Below, one piece after another: positions 44,002 to 53,099 of a stretch of DNA of 64,000 nucleotides; the first letter of the stretch is position 1; each line of letters begins with the position of its first letter. The notes beneath the pieces are model-generated. The model saw only the letters and a program-made list of their open reading frames with translations. It ran no database searches and was not told the DNA's origin. This DNA comes from Pseudalkalibacillus sp052246725 (GTDB lineage Bacteria > Bacillota > Bacilli > Bacillales > Fictibacillaceae): NCBI GenBank assembly GCA_052246725.1, contig JBQQCL010000010.1, one strand, 5' to 3'. Both the position numbers and the translations under genes were made by a program.

Positions 44002-45132
44002 ATGAATATCAAAAAGCGTATAGGGATTTTTCGAAGTTACCTGAAAGAAAATGATTTGTCTGCTGCAGTTGTCATGTTGCCTGATCACCAGTATTACTTG
44101 ACTGGATTCAGAGCTTTAATTTACTCACGGCCCATTTATCTAATTGTTGATGCTGAAAAAAGTACGTTGATCGTTCCTGGTCTGGAAGAGCTACATGCGC
44201 TCCAGAAAGCAGAAGTGGATCACGTCGAAGTGTATTACGAACATCCTGAAGAGATGAACACCAATCAGATGAAGGTGGTAAAAGAAGTTTTGACCCAATA
44301 CTCCCCTGGAACTGGGGTGGGGTTGGACCTGGGCAGTGCACCTGCCAGTCTCTATCAATTGATTTCAGATCTCGGCTTTTCCATATCGGATGTAGGAGAA
44401 CAACTGGTACGTATGCGATATATAAAAGATGAAGAAGAGATTGAGATGATGAAAAAAGCAGGTGAATTAGTTAACCTGGGTGTGAAAACTTCCATTGAAG
44501 CTTGTATGGAAGGGACAAGTGAATTGGAAATCGATTCAAAAGGGAATTTGGAGATCTATAAAAAAGCATCGAATGATTATCAAGAGGCGACATTGGACCT
44601 CGTCGTCATGTCACCTTCTGGTAAAGTGAGAACGACGTTACCGCATGTTTTCTCCAATACAAGGCGTTTCGAAAAGGGAGATGTCATTATCCACAGTCGT
44701 CAGGTAGCCCTGAATGGATATCGGGCTGAATTGGAAAGGACCATCTTTGTCGGAGAACCTGATCAAGAACAAAAGAAGATTTTTGAAGTGGCGACAGAAG
44801 CCCAATTGAAAGCATTGGAATTCATTCGTCCAGGGGTGAAGGCGTCAGAAGTAGATAAAGTAGCAAGAAAGATCATCGAAAAAGCCAACTTAGCGAAATA
44901 CGCTGTCCATCGAACAGGCCATGGCTTAGGAATATCGGCACATGAAGAACCTTATGTCCGATTTGATGATGATTTGATATTGGAAGAAGGCATGGTCTTT
45001 TGTATCGAACCGGGAATATACGTCCCGGGAATAGGCGGATTCAGACACTCTGATACGGTTGTCATCAGAGAACATGGCATGGAGTTGATTACAGAGTATC
45101 CCAAAACACTCAATCAATTGATCCTTCAATAA
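44002..45132 (+). CDS. M24 pita-bread hydrolase, creatinase-like with altered metal site
   Basis: A 376-residue protein with a creatinase N-terminal domain (~1-130) and an M24 domain. In Xaa-Pro peptidases five metal ligands (Asp, Asp, His, Glu, Glu) are conserved. Here they align with Ser232, Glu243, His307 (RTGHGLG), Glu336 (IEPG) and Ser350 (GFRHSD), so two are lost and one changed. Instead, His215 (TLPH) and Glu245 (AELERT) resemble the catalytic His and Glu of creatinase, which works without metal. A true aminopeptidase is therefore unlikely; creatinase, ectoine hydrolase or a DddP-like activity are better guesses. Its neighbour is a symporter under MarR control. Confidence 0.78.
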   Translation: MNIKKRIGIFRSYLKENDLSAAVVMLPDHQYYLTGFRALIYSRPIYLIVDAEKSTLIVPGLEELHALQKAEVDHVEVYYEHPEEMNTNQMKVVKEVLTQYSPGTGVGLDLGSAPASLYQLISDLGFSISDVGEQLVRMRYIKDEEEIEMMKKAGELVNLGVKTSIEACMEGTSELEIDSKGNLEIYKKASNDYQEATLDLVVMSPSGKVRTTLPHVFSNTRRFEKGDVIIHSRQVALNGYRAELERTIFVGEPDQEQKKIFEVATEAQLKALEFIRPGVKASEVDKVARKIIEKANLAKYAVHRTGHGLGISAHEEPYVRFDDDLILEEGMVFCIEPGIYVPGIGGFRHSDTVVIREHGMELITEYPKTLNQLILQ

Positions 45133-45147
45133 TTTCAATATTATTTG

Positions 45148-45179
45148 AGACACCCTCGACATGGATGGTGTCTTTTTTT
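45148..45179 (+). terminator. Terminator after the M24 gene
   Basis: AGACACC (45148-45154) pairs with GGTGTCT (45167-45173), followed by seven T. Confidence 0.85.
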
Positions 45180-45213
45180 CGTATTCAGCCAAAATGATCA
45201 TACGGAAAAGAAA

Positions 45214-45852
45214 CTAGTTTTCATTCTGGACAGAGTCCACTGGTAAAGTGTTCATCCGTTGTTGAAGTTTGATGAATGATTGGGTACAGAGTCTGTATAT
45301 CCCAGTTGAACACAAGCTTCCTACAATCATTAGCGTAATAGGAACAAAAAGTACAATCGTAATTGCCAATAGCAATAAAAGTAAACAACCGATCGTAATG
45401 AGAAATTGGCCAATAGCAAATAGGAAGGAATTTCGGATAACCCCAAGTGTCTTCTCCCTATAATTAACAAGAACAGGAAATAGATAGAGTGATGTGATTA
45501 TGTATAAAAAAATAAACAAAAAAGTAAAAGCCGTCATGATGACTCTTAACTCATCCGGCATTCTGAAAACTAAAGTCATATTAAGATACAAAAGAAAACC
45601 TATACATGTCCAAATAATGCCCAGTCCAAAGCTTTGTTTGAAATTTTCCTTGAAATGATACCAAAACGATCGAATGATACTTATTTCGCTTTCTTCGGTT
45701 TGTTCTCTAATGACAGCGAACATCGCAGCCGTTCCAGGAAAAATAGTCAATACAGGCAGGCAGGTTAATAGCCAAAGAAAATTTAATAGTAAAAAACGAT
45801 AACATTTATCTAAAATGCGATAGACCACGTTATCATAACTGAATATATTCAT
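45214..45852 (-). CDS. yesL: YesL/DUF624 family membrane protein
   Basis: A 212-residue protein with about five transmembrane helices, recognised by the N-terminal NFLWLLTCLPVLTIFPGTAAM segment of the DUF624/YesL family. YesL proteins are encoded near carbohydrate ABC importers of the family-1 type, with unknown role. It is transcribed away from the YhfZ-type regulator at 45991, separated by 138 bases, and probably belongs to the sugar island to its right. Confidence 0.82.
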   Translation of the reverse strand: MNIFSYDNVVYRILDKCYRFLLLNFLWLLTCLPVLTIFPGTAAMFAVIREQTEESEISIIRSFWYHFKENFKQSFGLGIIWTCIGFLLYLNMTLVFRMPDELRVIMTAFTFLFIFLYIITSLYLFPVLVNYREKTLGVIRNSFLFAIGQFLITIGCLLLLLLAITIVLFVPITLMIVGSLCSTGIYRLCTQSFIKLQQRMNTLPVDSVQNEN

Positions 45853-45956
45853 CTGATCACCTTTATTAATAAAGTTTTTATTATCTACTAGTTATAATGG
45901 AACCCTGACAAAAAATCAAACATTTTTTAAAAATTCAGATTTTTTCAAAAATACCC

Positions 45957-45990
45957 TTGATTTATTTTCAATTTTCGGTATATTGAAAAT
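45957..45990 (+). promoter_or_regulatory. Promoter and operator directly before the YhfZ-type gene
   Basis: TTGATT (45957-45962), 16-base spacer and TATATT (45979-45984) end only six bases before the ATG at 45991, so transcription would start at or next to the start codon. The inverted repeat ATTTTCAAT (45964-45972) and ATTGAAAAT (45982-45990) covers spacer and -10 and is a likely autoregulatory site. Confidence 0.55.
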
Positions 45991-46911
45991 ATGAAAATAC
46001 TAAATTCGAAAATTTCAGACTTAACTAAAAATATTGCGGGAGAAATATTGAAATACAACATTGGTGAAAGGATTCCTACAACTCCGGTTTTAGCCGAGAA
46101 ATTTACTGCTGGATACGGAACGATCGATAAAGCCATGACAGCACTTAAAGAAATGGAGGCAATTAAAGTACAGCCTAAAGGCCAAATGGGTACGTATCTA
46201 TTGGAAAAGGATACAGCTCTATTATGGTCTATCATGGATCGAGGTCCCGTTAAAGGTTCTCTTCCTATCCCAAGCACACTTGAATTCCAAGGGTTAGCTT
46301 CAGGGATTGCAAGAACACTGAAATCGAAGAATATAGCGTATACTTTTTCTTTTAATAATGGGTCTTCAAAACGGATCAATGAATTGCTCAATCATCAATG
46401 TGATTTTATTCTCCTGTCACATCAAGCAGCAGATTTGGCTCAACAAAAATGGGCTAATCTTGAGATCATAAAAACGTTTGATGAAAAGAGTTACTACGAA
46501 GATATGATCGTATTATGTAATTCAACTGCTGTAAAGGAGGTGGAGGAATGGAGAATTGGTGTGGATAATACATCTCTAGACCATATCACCTTTTCAGACC
46601 GTGTATTTCCACAAAATACAAAAGAAGAAGTCATGTATATGCACATACCGTATCTTATCGCGGATGGTGTGATTGATGCTGCGGTATGGCACAGTTCTCA
46701 ACTTGTGCCTACTAAGTTGATTCATACGTTGACTTACTATCCAGTCCAGTATGAGGAGAATAATAGTGAGGTGAAGAACATGGCGGGGGCAATCATGGTT
46801 AATACCGATCGAAAGGAAAATTACGCCTTTCTATCAGAAATGTTCAACAATGATAAAATCTTAAAAATTCAAAAAGAAGTGATGACCCGAATAATAACCC
46901 CTTATTATTAA
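45991..46911 (+). CDS. yhfZ: GntR/YhfZ-type transcriptional regulator
   Basis: A 306-residue regulator with an N-terminal winged HTH of GntR type (~1-70, RIPTTPVLAEKFTAGYGTID) and a C-terminal domain resembling a periplasmic-binding-protein fold, as in E. coli YhfZ. No ribosome site precedes the ATG, and the predicted promoter implies a leaderless message. It is the first gene of the large sugar island. In E. coli YhfZ neighbours a phosphotriesterase homologue (Php); a similar protein is encoded here at 54752, which supports the link. The ligand is unknown. Confidence 0.78.
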   Translation: MKILNSKISDLTKNIAGEILKYNIGERIPTTPVLAEKFTAGYGTIDKAMTALKEMEAIKVQPKGQMGTYLLEKDTALLWSIMDRGPVKGSLPIPSTLEFQGLASGIARTLKSKNIAYTFSFNNGSSKRINELLNHQCDFILLSHQAADLAQQKWANLEIIKTFDEKSYYEDMIVLCNSTAVKEVEEWRIGVDNTSLDHITFSDRVFPQNTKEEVMYMHIPYLIADGVIDAAVWHSSQLVPTKLIHTLTYYPVQYEENNSEVKNMAGAIMVNTDRKENYAFLSEMFNNDKILKIQKEVMTRIITPYY

Positions 46912-46959
46912 TCCTCTGACATGAAGTGTACATTTAATAAATCAAATTGGAGGCTGATG

Positions 46960-47793
46960 ATGAAAATACAATTGAGTGAGCAAGAGAAATTGACCAAACA
47001 ATTAAATCCAGAAACACTTGAAATCGCTGTGGAGCAAGTAAAAGCAAACGGATATGTAATCTTTGAAAAAGTCGTTCCGGAAGAGAAGATTACAAGAATC
47101 CGAACGGAATTCGATGTATTGTTCGATGATTACATCAGTAAGAAGGGGTATAACACCGGAACAAATCGGGCTCAAATGTTTCTCCCATTTGAAAACCCTT
47201 ACATCGATGAGGATATCATATGTAACCCCATAGCAACCTCTGTGATCGATCGTCTGCTTGGAGAGGACAATCATTGTAATTATTTTGCCTCTGACACTCC
47301 GATGCCAGGCTCTGATTATCAAAATGCCCATTGTGATATCATGCCTTTATTTCCTGATTTGGATATCCCTTTACCTGTTTTCAGTCTTGTATTGAACATC
47401 CCGCTCGTCGATGTAACCGAAGAGAATGGACCGCTGGAGATCTGGCCAGGGGGTACACATCGGAATCCGGATCGATCAAATCATGATACTTTGAATGATA
47501 CGGTCAATCCACACTTGCACATCGTACGAGCTGCTGAACATATGCATTCAGAAAAGGTGCACATGTCTGCTGGCTCGATCCTGATACGGGATATTCGTAT
47601 GTGGCACCGCGGAACACCAAACAATTCAGATTATCGTAGAACCAATCTTGCAATGATTTTTAATAGAAGCTGGTATGGAGCAGGGTCTTCCATTGATATA
47701 CCACAAGAGACATATGATTCGCTTCCACCGAAAGCAAAAGAGCTTTTCAGAATGCACAGAATCGGGAGCCCTGCGAAAGTCCCCTGGGCATGA
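46960..47793 (+). CDS. Phytanoyl-CoA dioxygenase (PhyH)-like protein
   Basis: A 277-residue Fe(II)/2-oxoglutarate oxygenase of the PhyH family. The iron ligands are the HxD pair His124-Asp126 (NAHCDIMP) and His216 (RMWHRGTP), with Arg226 or Arg227 as likely 2-oxoglutarate anchor. The start is ATG 46960, six bases after TTGGAGG; ATG 46957 is also possible. The family hydroxylates or demethylates small molecules, including ectoine in halophiles. Here it stands at the head of a sugar-type island, so it may hydroxylate or dealkylate the imported compound. Substrate unproven. Confidence 0.83.
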   Translation: MKIQLSEQEKLTKQLNPETLEIAVEQVKANGYVIFEKVVPEEKITRIRTEFDVLFDDYISKKGYNTGTNRAQMFLPFENPYIDEDIICNPIATSVIDRLLGEDNHCNYFASDTPMPGSDYQNAHCDIMPLFPDLDIPLPVFSLVLNIPLVDVTEENGPLEIWPGGTHRNPDRSNHDTLNDTVNPHLHIVRAAEHMHSEKVHMSAGSILIRDIRMWHRGTPNNSDYRRTNLAMIFNRSWYGAGSSIDIPQETYDSLPPKAKELFRMHRIGSPAKVPWA

Positions 47794-47848
47794 ATTGACA
47801 TGACTTGAATCGAAACGTTTCAACAGCTTTATTGAAAGGAGTCAATAT

Positions 47849-48949
47849 ATGAGAATCTATCTTATTGGTGCAGGCTTTATCGCAAAAACGCATGCAGAAG
47901 CAACCATGAAACTTCCAGATCATGAAGAGATCGAATTGAAAGTAGCTGACCCGAATCCCAGCGTATTGAAAGGATTCACGGACCAATATCCAAATGCTGT
48001 TCCATTTTCGGATACCGATGAGATGCTTGCGGAAAAAGCAAGAAGTGATGATATTGTAATTGTTTGTACCCCTCCATTCTTACATTTTGAATTGTCCAAA
48101 CAGGCACTGCAGTCAGGTCGTCACGTGTTATGTGAAAAACCACTGGTCATGAATCAAGAAGAATCTGATGAATTATATGAAATTGCAAATGCCCATGCCA
48201 AGTTTCTAGGATGTTGCAGCAGCAGATTCATTGGATTGTCGAAAAACAAGGAAATCAAACGATTGATCCGCTCTGGGGTAATTGGAGATGTTTATAAAGT
48301 TTCCTATATCCATCGTGGCCAAAGATCAAGACCAGGAATCGAATACCAGCCGGAAAGCAGATGGTTCCTGGATCGCTCCAAGAGTGGAGGTGGTGTCGTG
48401 ATGGATTGGGGACCCTATGATTTTGCTATACTGAATGATTTGTTCAATCCAACCTCTGTGGACATGATGGCAGCATGGACAAGTAGACCACAGACACAAA
48501 CGGATCCTGTTGATGTCATATACGATGTTGAAGGACACGGAAGTGCAATGATGAGATATGAATACGAAGATAAACAAATAATGGTCCACTATGAACGAGC
48601 ATCCTGTACGCATGGTAAACCATATCATCACGTTGAAATCGAAGGAACGAAAGGAGCGCTTGAATGGTCCCCTTATTTTGAATCGGACACGATCATCCAT
48701 AGATTTGATAAAGACGGTGATGTAAAGATGGAAGAAAAAGAGATGACTAACGATAGTGATATTGATTTTATGGATCATCCACTCTATCATTTTTACCTTA
48801 AAGTCACCCGAAAACCTTCTCAGGCTGTAACCAATGAACAGGCGCGCTTCAATTTTGCTTGTTTACAAGCTTTGTATAATTGTGCGGATACAGGAGCGGG
48901 TCAGCGTGTTACGCATATGTCATCTGAATCGAATTACTCGAATGTATAG
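47849..48949 (+). CDS. Gfo/Idh/MocA-family oxidoreductase (1)
   Basis: A 366-residue NAD(P)-dependent sugar or inositol dehydrogenase. The Rossmann motif GAGFIAKTHAEA opens the protein, HVLCEKPLVMN (near residue 96) holds the catalytic Lys, and VVMDWGPYDFAI holds the substrate-binding acid. A AAAGGAGT ribosome site precedes the ATG. It is the first of four such genes in the island and lies 11 bases before a TIM-barrel isomerase, a common pairing in inositol-like catabolism. Confidence 0.87.
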   Translation: MRIYLIGAGFIAKTHAEATMKLPDHEEIELKVADPNPSVLKGFTDQYPNAVPFSDTDEMLAEKARSDDIVIVCTPPFLHFELSKQALQSGRHVLCEKPLVMNQEESDELYEIANAHAKFLGCCSSRFIGLSKNKEIKRLIRSGVIGDVYKVSYIHRGQRSRPGIEYQPESRWFLDRSKSGGGVVMDWGPYDFAILNDLFNPTSVDMMAAWTSRPQTQTDPVDVIYDVEGHGSAMMRYEYEDKQIMVHYERASCTHGKPYHHVEIEGTKGALEWSPYFESDTIIHRFDKDGDVKMEEKEMTNDSDIDFMDHPLYHFYLKVTRKPSQAVTNEQARFNFACLQALYNCADTGAGQRVTHMSSESNYSNV

Positions 48950-48960
48950 GAGGTTGATTG

Positions 48961-49770
48961 ATGGAAATATTCGGTTATTCTACAGCGATGTATGGCTGGT
49001 TTGATAGATATTGGGCTGAAAAAAAGAAAGAACCTTCTTGGGACGAAGTATTTCAGGATTGCGTGGATGCAGGGATGGATGCTGTTGAAATCGATCCCCG
49101 ACCAGAATTGATACAATTGGCGGACTCTTATGGACTGTCAATTTCCGGTTCCTATGTGGGATTGCCGTTGCATGAATCAGAGATTGATATAGAAGAAGTT
49201 GTCATGCCCATCGCCAGAAGATTGGCTGAAGCAGGTGGAAGGGATTTGTTGGTGAATGCTGACCCGAAAGGAGGATGGAGTGTTTCGTTACCAAAATCGG
49301 AGGATGAAACCAAGAACCAGGGTATGCATCTGACCCGTATTTCTGAAGCCGTAAGCGGATTAGGATTGAAAGTTAGCCTACATAATCACGCTGATGATCC
49401 TCATAATGCAGATGCGGATCTCCGTTCAGTCATCGAGTTTTCAAGTCATGATGTCGGGCTTTGCATCGATACAGGATGGGCTCACGTTGCGGGCCATGAT
49501 CCTATTAGATTGGTATCGGATTATCCAGAACGAATCTATGCTTTCCATCTAAGAAATCAAAAAGGTAGTATCCCTACTGAAGATCTAACCGCAGGAGAAA
49601 TCGACATGGAGAGGCTGATTGCTGCTTTGGACAAGGTTCATTATAAAGGCTGGCTTACTTTCGAATTATGGCACCCTGAAGAAACGAAACCACAACGTAC
49701 GATGGTGGAGGATACGAAGTTGTCGATTGAACATGTCAAGAAGTTAGTTGAAAAGCAGAGCGTTACGTAA
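48961..49770 (+). CDS. Sugar phosphate isomerase/epimerase-like TIM barrel (1)
   Basis: A 269-residue AP-endonuclease-2-type TIM barrel. The metal-site strands are visible: VEIDPRPE, SLHNHADD, GLCIDTGWAHVAGH and WLTFELWH. Family members include inosose dehydratase, hydroxypyruvate isomerase, tagatose epimerase and the recently described 3-keto-glycoside-cleaving enzymes. The start is ATG 48961, 7 bases after AGGAGG. It is cotranscribed with dehydrogenase 1, so it probably acts on that enzyme's keto product. Confidence 0.84.
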   Translation: MEIFGYSTAMYGWFDRYWAEKKKEPSWDEVFQDCVDAGMDAVEIDPRPELIQLADSYGLSISGSYVGLPLHESEIDIEEVVMPIARRLAEAGGRDLLVNADPKGGWSVSLPKSEDETKNQGMHLTRISEAVSGLGLKVSLHNHADDPHNADADLRSVIEFSSHDVGLCIDTGWAHVAGHDPIRLVSDYPERIYAFHLRNQKGSIPTEDLTAGEIDMERLIAALDKVHYKGWLTFELWHPEETKPQRTMVEDTKLSIEHVKKLVEKQSVT

Positions 49771-49827
49771 CGATTTATTTTACGAGGATGTTGAATCTAT
49801 TAACGATGAATATTAAGGAGGACTTAT

Positions 49828-51129
49828 ATGAACAGATTTCGTTTTATCCTATTCATGTCGCTTTGTGCCCTTCTTGTTTGTGGTGGCCTTGCCGGGTGTA
49901 CCGCCTCTCCTTCTGGAACTTCCAATGCCGAAAATGGGGACAAGGTTACAATTGATTTTTGGTATACATGGGGCGGGGATGAAGGAAAAGTGATGAAAGG
50001 GCTGATTAAGGAATTCAATGAAAGCCAGGATGAAATTTTCGTCAAAGGATTAAGCCAGGGTGATGTGCAGAAACAAATGACCGCAATTGTAGGAGGGAAT
50101 CCGCCAGACATAGCAACCCATCCTGATGAAAACAAAATCGCGTCCTGGTCAGAGCGCGGCGCGATCATGCCCCTGAATGAATTCATGGAAAAAGATGATT
50201 TCGATTATGAAGACTTCCTGCCATCAGCAAGATCTGCTGTAGAATATGACGGGAAAACGTATGCTTTGCCAATCGTAATGAATACTTGGATGCTTTACTA
50301 TAATAAAGACCTTCTAAAAGAAGCAGGGTTGGACGGTCCCCCAGAAACGGTCCAAGAACTGGAAGAGTACAATAAAAAACTAAGTAAGGTAGACAACGGT
50401 AGAATTGAACGCTTAGGCATCTGGCCAGCATTGAATCCATATATGTGGATGCATGCTTTTGGCGGTAAACTGTGGGATCCTGAAAGCCAGGATGTGACTC
50501 CTACTGATCCAGGCTTTACGAAAATGATGGAAATGAATAAAAGAATGTGGGACCAGTATGATAGTGAAGCGCTGGACAGATTTGTAAGTACTGAGGGAGC
50601 TTACGATTCGCCTCAGAACTCATTCTTCACAGGGAAGTTTGCGATGTCCTTTGATGGTGAATGGCTTGCAACCTTCATTAAACGATATGCGCCAGACTTC
50701 AACTACGGTATCGCACCTATGCCTTATGATGAAAACAAACCAGAAACGAAAAATTCCGGGTTCATCAATGTAGGGACGGTTTATATTCCTGAAGGCTCCG
50801 AACACCCGGAAGAAGCCTGGGAGTTTTTGAACTGGGTGACAGAAAAAGAGCAGATGGTCAAATTTGCTTCTGGCCTCGGGAATCTTCCTACCCGGGAAAG
50901 TGCAGTGGACGATGAAGCGTTCAAGGATGTTCCTGAATATGAAACATTCATGAATTATATCGTAAATGGAAACATGAAATCAGTTCCAACTGTGCCATTC
51001 TTAGAGGAGTATTTACAAGAGATCTGGACGGTCCAGGACGAAATCATGCGCGATAAAGTCTCAGTAGATGAGGGATTAAAGAAAATCGAAAATAAAATCC
51101 AACCAAAAGCTGATGAGCTGAAGGAGTGA
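49828..51129 (+). CDS. Sugar ABC transporter substrate-binding lipoprotein
   Basis: A 433-residue family-1 extracellular binding protein. The signal peptide ends in the lipobox GLAGC, followed by a linker and the domain TIDFWYTWGGDEGKVMKGLI. MsmE/UgpB-type proteins bind mono- to oligosaccharides or glycosides. Two permease genes follow, but the gap of 128 bases contains a stable hairpin (51166-51196) that may raise the amount of the binding protein over the permeases. The bound compound defines the island's substrate and is unknown. Confidence 0.88.
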   Translation: MNRFRFILFMSLCALLVCGGLAGCTASPSGTSNAENGDKVTIDFWYTWGGDEGKVMKGLIKEFNESQDEIFVKGLSQGDVQKQMTAIVGGNPPDIATHPDENKIASWSERGAIMPLNEFMEKDDFDYEDFLPSARSAVEYDGKTYALPIVMNTWMLYYNKDLLKEAGLDGPPETVQELEEYNKKLSKVDNGRIERLGIWPALNPYMWMHAFGGKLWDPESQDVTPTDPGFTKMMEMNKRMWDQYDSEALDRFVSTEGAYDSPQNSFFTGKFAMSFDGEWLATFIKRYAPDFNYGIAPMPYDENKPETKNSGFINVGTVYIPEGSEHPEEAWEFLNWVTEKEQMVKFASGLGNLPTRESAVDDEAFKDVPEYETFMNYIVNGNMKSVPTVPFLEEYLQEIWTVQDEIMRDKVSVDEGLKKIENKIQPKADELKE

Positions 51130-51165
51130 ATGGAATCTCTCAATGAAGATATGTGCTGAATGGTA

Positions 51166-51196
51166 CCAGGGAACTCCCACTCGCGGAGTGACCTGG
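51166..51196 (+). other. Intra-operon hairpin between binding protein and permeases
   Basis: CCAGG and ACTCC (51166-51170, 51173-51177) pair with GGAGT and CCTGG (51185-51189, 51192-51196) with an internal two-base mismatch. No T-run follows, so it is not a terminator. It probably stabilises or punctuates the transcript after the binding-protein gene. Confidence 0.6.
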
Positions 51197-51257
51197 AACT
51201 ATTCTGTACAAGATTGTTGTTCCTCTGAGTAATAAAAGAAGGGTGGGATCATTTTGT

Positions 51258-52166
51258 ATGGAACGAAGAGGCTTGACATTAAATAGGACCCAGAGACAAT
51301 TCCTGCTTGGACTTGCTTTCGCTTCACCATTTCTGATCGGATTCTTGTTTTTGACGGTTATTCCTTTCATACAATCGCTGTATTTCAGTTTTACCGAATA
51401 TGATATATTCTCAAAACCTGAATGGGTAGGACTTGATAATTACATAGCCATTTTCAATGATGATAGCTTTTACAAGGCACTAAGTAATACCTTTTACATG
51501 GCTTTCATCAGTGTGCCGATTTCCCTGGTTGCAAGTCTTTTGATCGCCTTATTACTTAATATAAAAGTGAAAGGTATCGCTTTGTATAGAACCATCTATT
51601 ACCTGCCTACTGTAGTGCCGGGTATTGCAATGTCAATCTTGTGGCTGTGGATCCTGAGTCCGGATATCGGTATTTTGAACACGATATTACGGGCGCTTCA
51701 CCTGCCTGACCCTGCATGGCTCTCGGATCCCGAATTCACCAAACCGTCTCTGATCATCATGGGACTGTTCGGTACTGGAGGAGGGGCATTGATTTATCTT
51801 GCTGCCTTGCAAGGGGTGCCGAAAGAGTTTTATGAAGCGGCTACGATCGATGGTGCGAATTGGTGGCAAAAATTCAGGTATATCGTCCTTCCTGCATTGT
51901 CTCCGATAACGTTGTTTTTGATCATCATGGGGTTGATCGGAGCGTTCCAAATATTCACGGAATCCTTCATCCTTACAGGCGGTGCCCTGGGTGGACCTGA
52001 CCAGAGTATGCTTTTCTATGCGGTTTATTTATATCATGAAGCATTCATCAATTTGAATATGGGTTATGCAAGTGCATTAGCCTGGATCCTGTTTGTGATC
52101 GTGGTCATCATTACGATCATCATTTTCAAAACGTCATTAAGGTGGGTTTATTATGGGGGTGAATAA
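51258..52166 (+). CDS. Sugar ABC transporter permease (UgpA/MalF type)
   Basis: A 302-residue permease with about six helices; the EAA-type coupling loop is EFYEAATIDGANWWQKFRYI. The start is taken as ATG 51258, since GTG 51243 lies inside the ribosome site AAGAAGGGTGG. The gene for the second permease begins 14 bases before its stop. Together with the preceding binding protein they form a family-1 importer. No ATPase gene is present in the island, so a shared MsmX-type ATPase elsewhere probably powers it. Confidence 0.87.
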   Translation: MERRGLTLNRTQRQFLLGLAFASPFLIGFLFLTVIPFIQSLYFSFTEYDIFSKPEWVGLDNYIAIFNDDSFYKALSNTFYMAFISVPISLVASLLIALLLNIKVKGIALYRTIYYLPTVVPGIAMSILWLWILSPDIGILNTILRALHLPDPAWLSDPEFTKPSLIIMGLFGTGGGALIYLAALQGVPKEFYEAATIDGANWWQKFRYIVLPALSPITLFLIIMGLIGAFQIFTESFILTGGALGGPDQSMLFYAVYLYHEAFINLNMGYASALAWILFVIVVIITIIIFKTSLRWVYYGGE

Positions 52167-53070
52167 AGCGGATTTACAGACTAGACCAATGAATCAGTCA
52201 ACGAAAGCCATTAATCCTTCTCAAAAGGTGATAAGGGTAAAAAGCAAGAAAAAGTTGGCCAAGACCATATTCGCTCACCTTGTATTGATTTTGATCGGGC
52301 TCATTTTCCTTTTCCCGTTCATCTGGCTTTTGCTTTCGGCATTGAAGACTCCAGCGGAGATTTTCGTGTTTCCGCCAAAGATCATTCCTGAAGTGCTGCA
52401 ATGGGAAAATTTCGTCAAGGCTTTTACAGCGATGCCATTCTTAAGCTACACGTTGAATACCCTGTTTTTATGTACGGTGAATATTGTAGGCCAGTTGATA
52501 TCTGCACCGCTTGTTGCTTATTCCATTTCAAAAATCAAATGGAAAGGGTCTAAAGTGGTTTTTGCAATCATCATTTCTACGATGATTCTACCAGGACAAG
52601 TGACGATGATTCCGGTATATATCATTTTTGCCCAGTTAGGATGGGTGAACACATATCTACCATTGACAATTGGTGCTTTCTTCGGTTCTGCTTTCAATAT
52701 TTTCTTGACGAGGCAGTTCATCATGGGGATTCCAAAAGAATTGTCTGAAGCAGCGCGGATCGATGGGGCTTCGGAGCTGCGGATATTTTGCCAAATCATA
52801 TACCCATTGTTGTTACCGCCTCTTGCGACAATATCCATCTTCACTTTTACAGGTGTTTGGAACGATTTCATGGGGCCATTGATTTATTTGAATGATGATC
52901 GATTATGGACGATTACACTCGGGCTTCAAGGCTTCCTATCTCAGCATGGCGGCCAATGGGAATTATTGATGGCCGCAGCAACAATCTTTACTCTTCCGTC
53001 CATCATCATATTTTTCATTGGGCAGAAGTACTTCATGCAAGCGGGGGCATCTTTATCATCATTCAAGTAA
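52153..53070 (+). CDS. Sugar ABC transporter permease (UgpE/MalG type)
   Basis: A 305-residue permease with a charged cytoplasmic N-terminus, about six helices and the coupling loop ELSEAARIDGASELRIFCQI. The ATG lies inside the end of the preceding permease gene (14-base overlap), giving coupled translation. It is followed after 29 bases by a flavodoxin-fold oxidoreductase gene in the same operon. Confidence 0.87.
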   Translation: MGVNKADLQTRPMNQSTKAINPSQKVIRVKSKKKLAKTIFAHLVLILIGLIFLFPFIWLLLSALKTPAEIFVFPPKIIPEVLQWENFVKAFTAMPFLSYTLNTLFLCTVNIVGQLISAPLVAYSISKIKWKGSKVVFAIIISTMILPGQVTMIPVYIIFAQLGWVNTYLPLTIGAFFGSAFNIFLTRQFIMGIPKELSEAARIDGASELRIFCQIIYPLLLPPLATISIFTFTGVWNDFMGPLIYLNDDRLWTITLGLQGFLSQHGGQWELLMAAATIFTLPSIIIFFIGQKYFMQAGASLSSFK

Positions 53071-53099
53071 TCCATCAGAACAAGTGAGGCTCTTAATCT

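Noticed and set aside
44002..45132. Ordinary Xaa-Pro aminopeptidase
   Set aside because: Key metal ligands of the peptidase are replaced, so the plain peptidase label is not supported.
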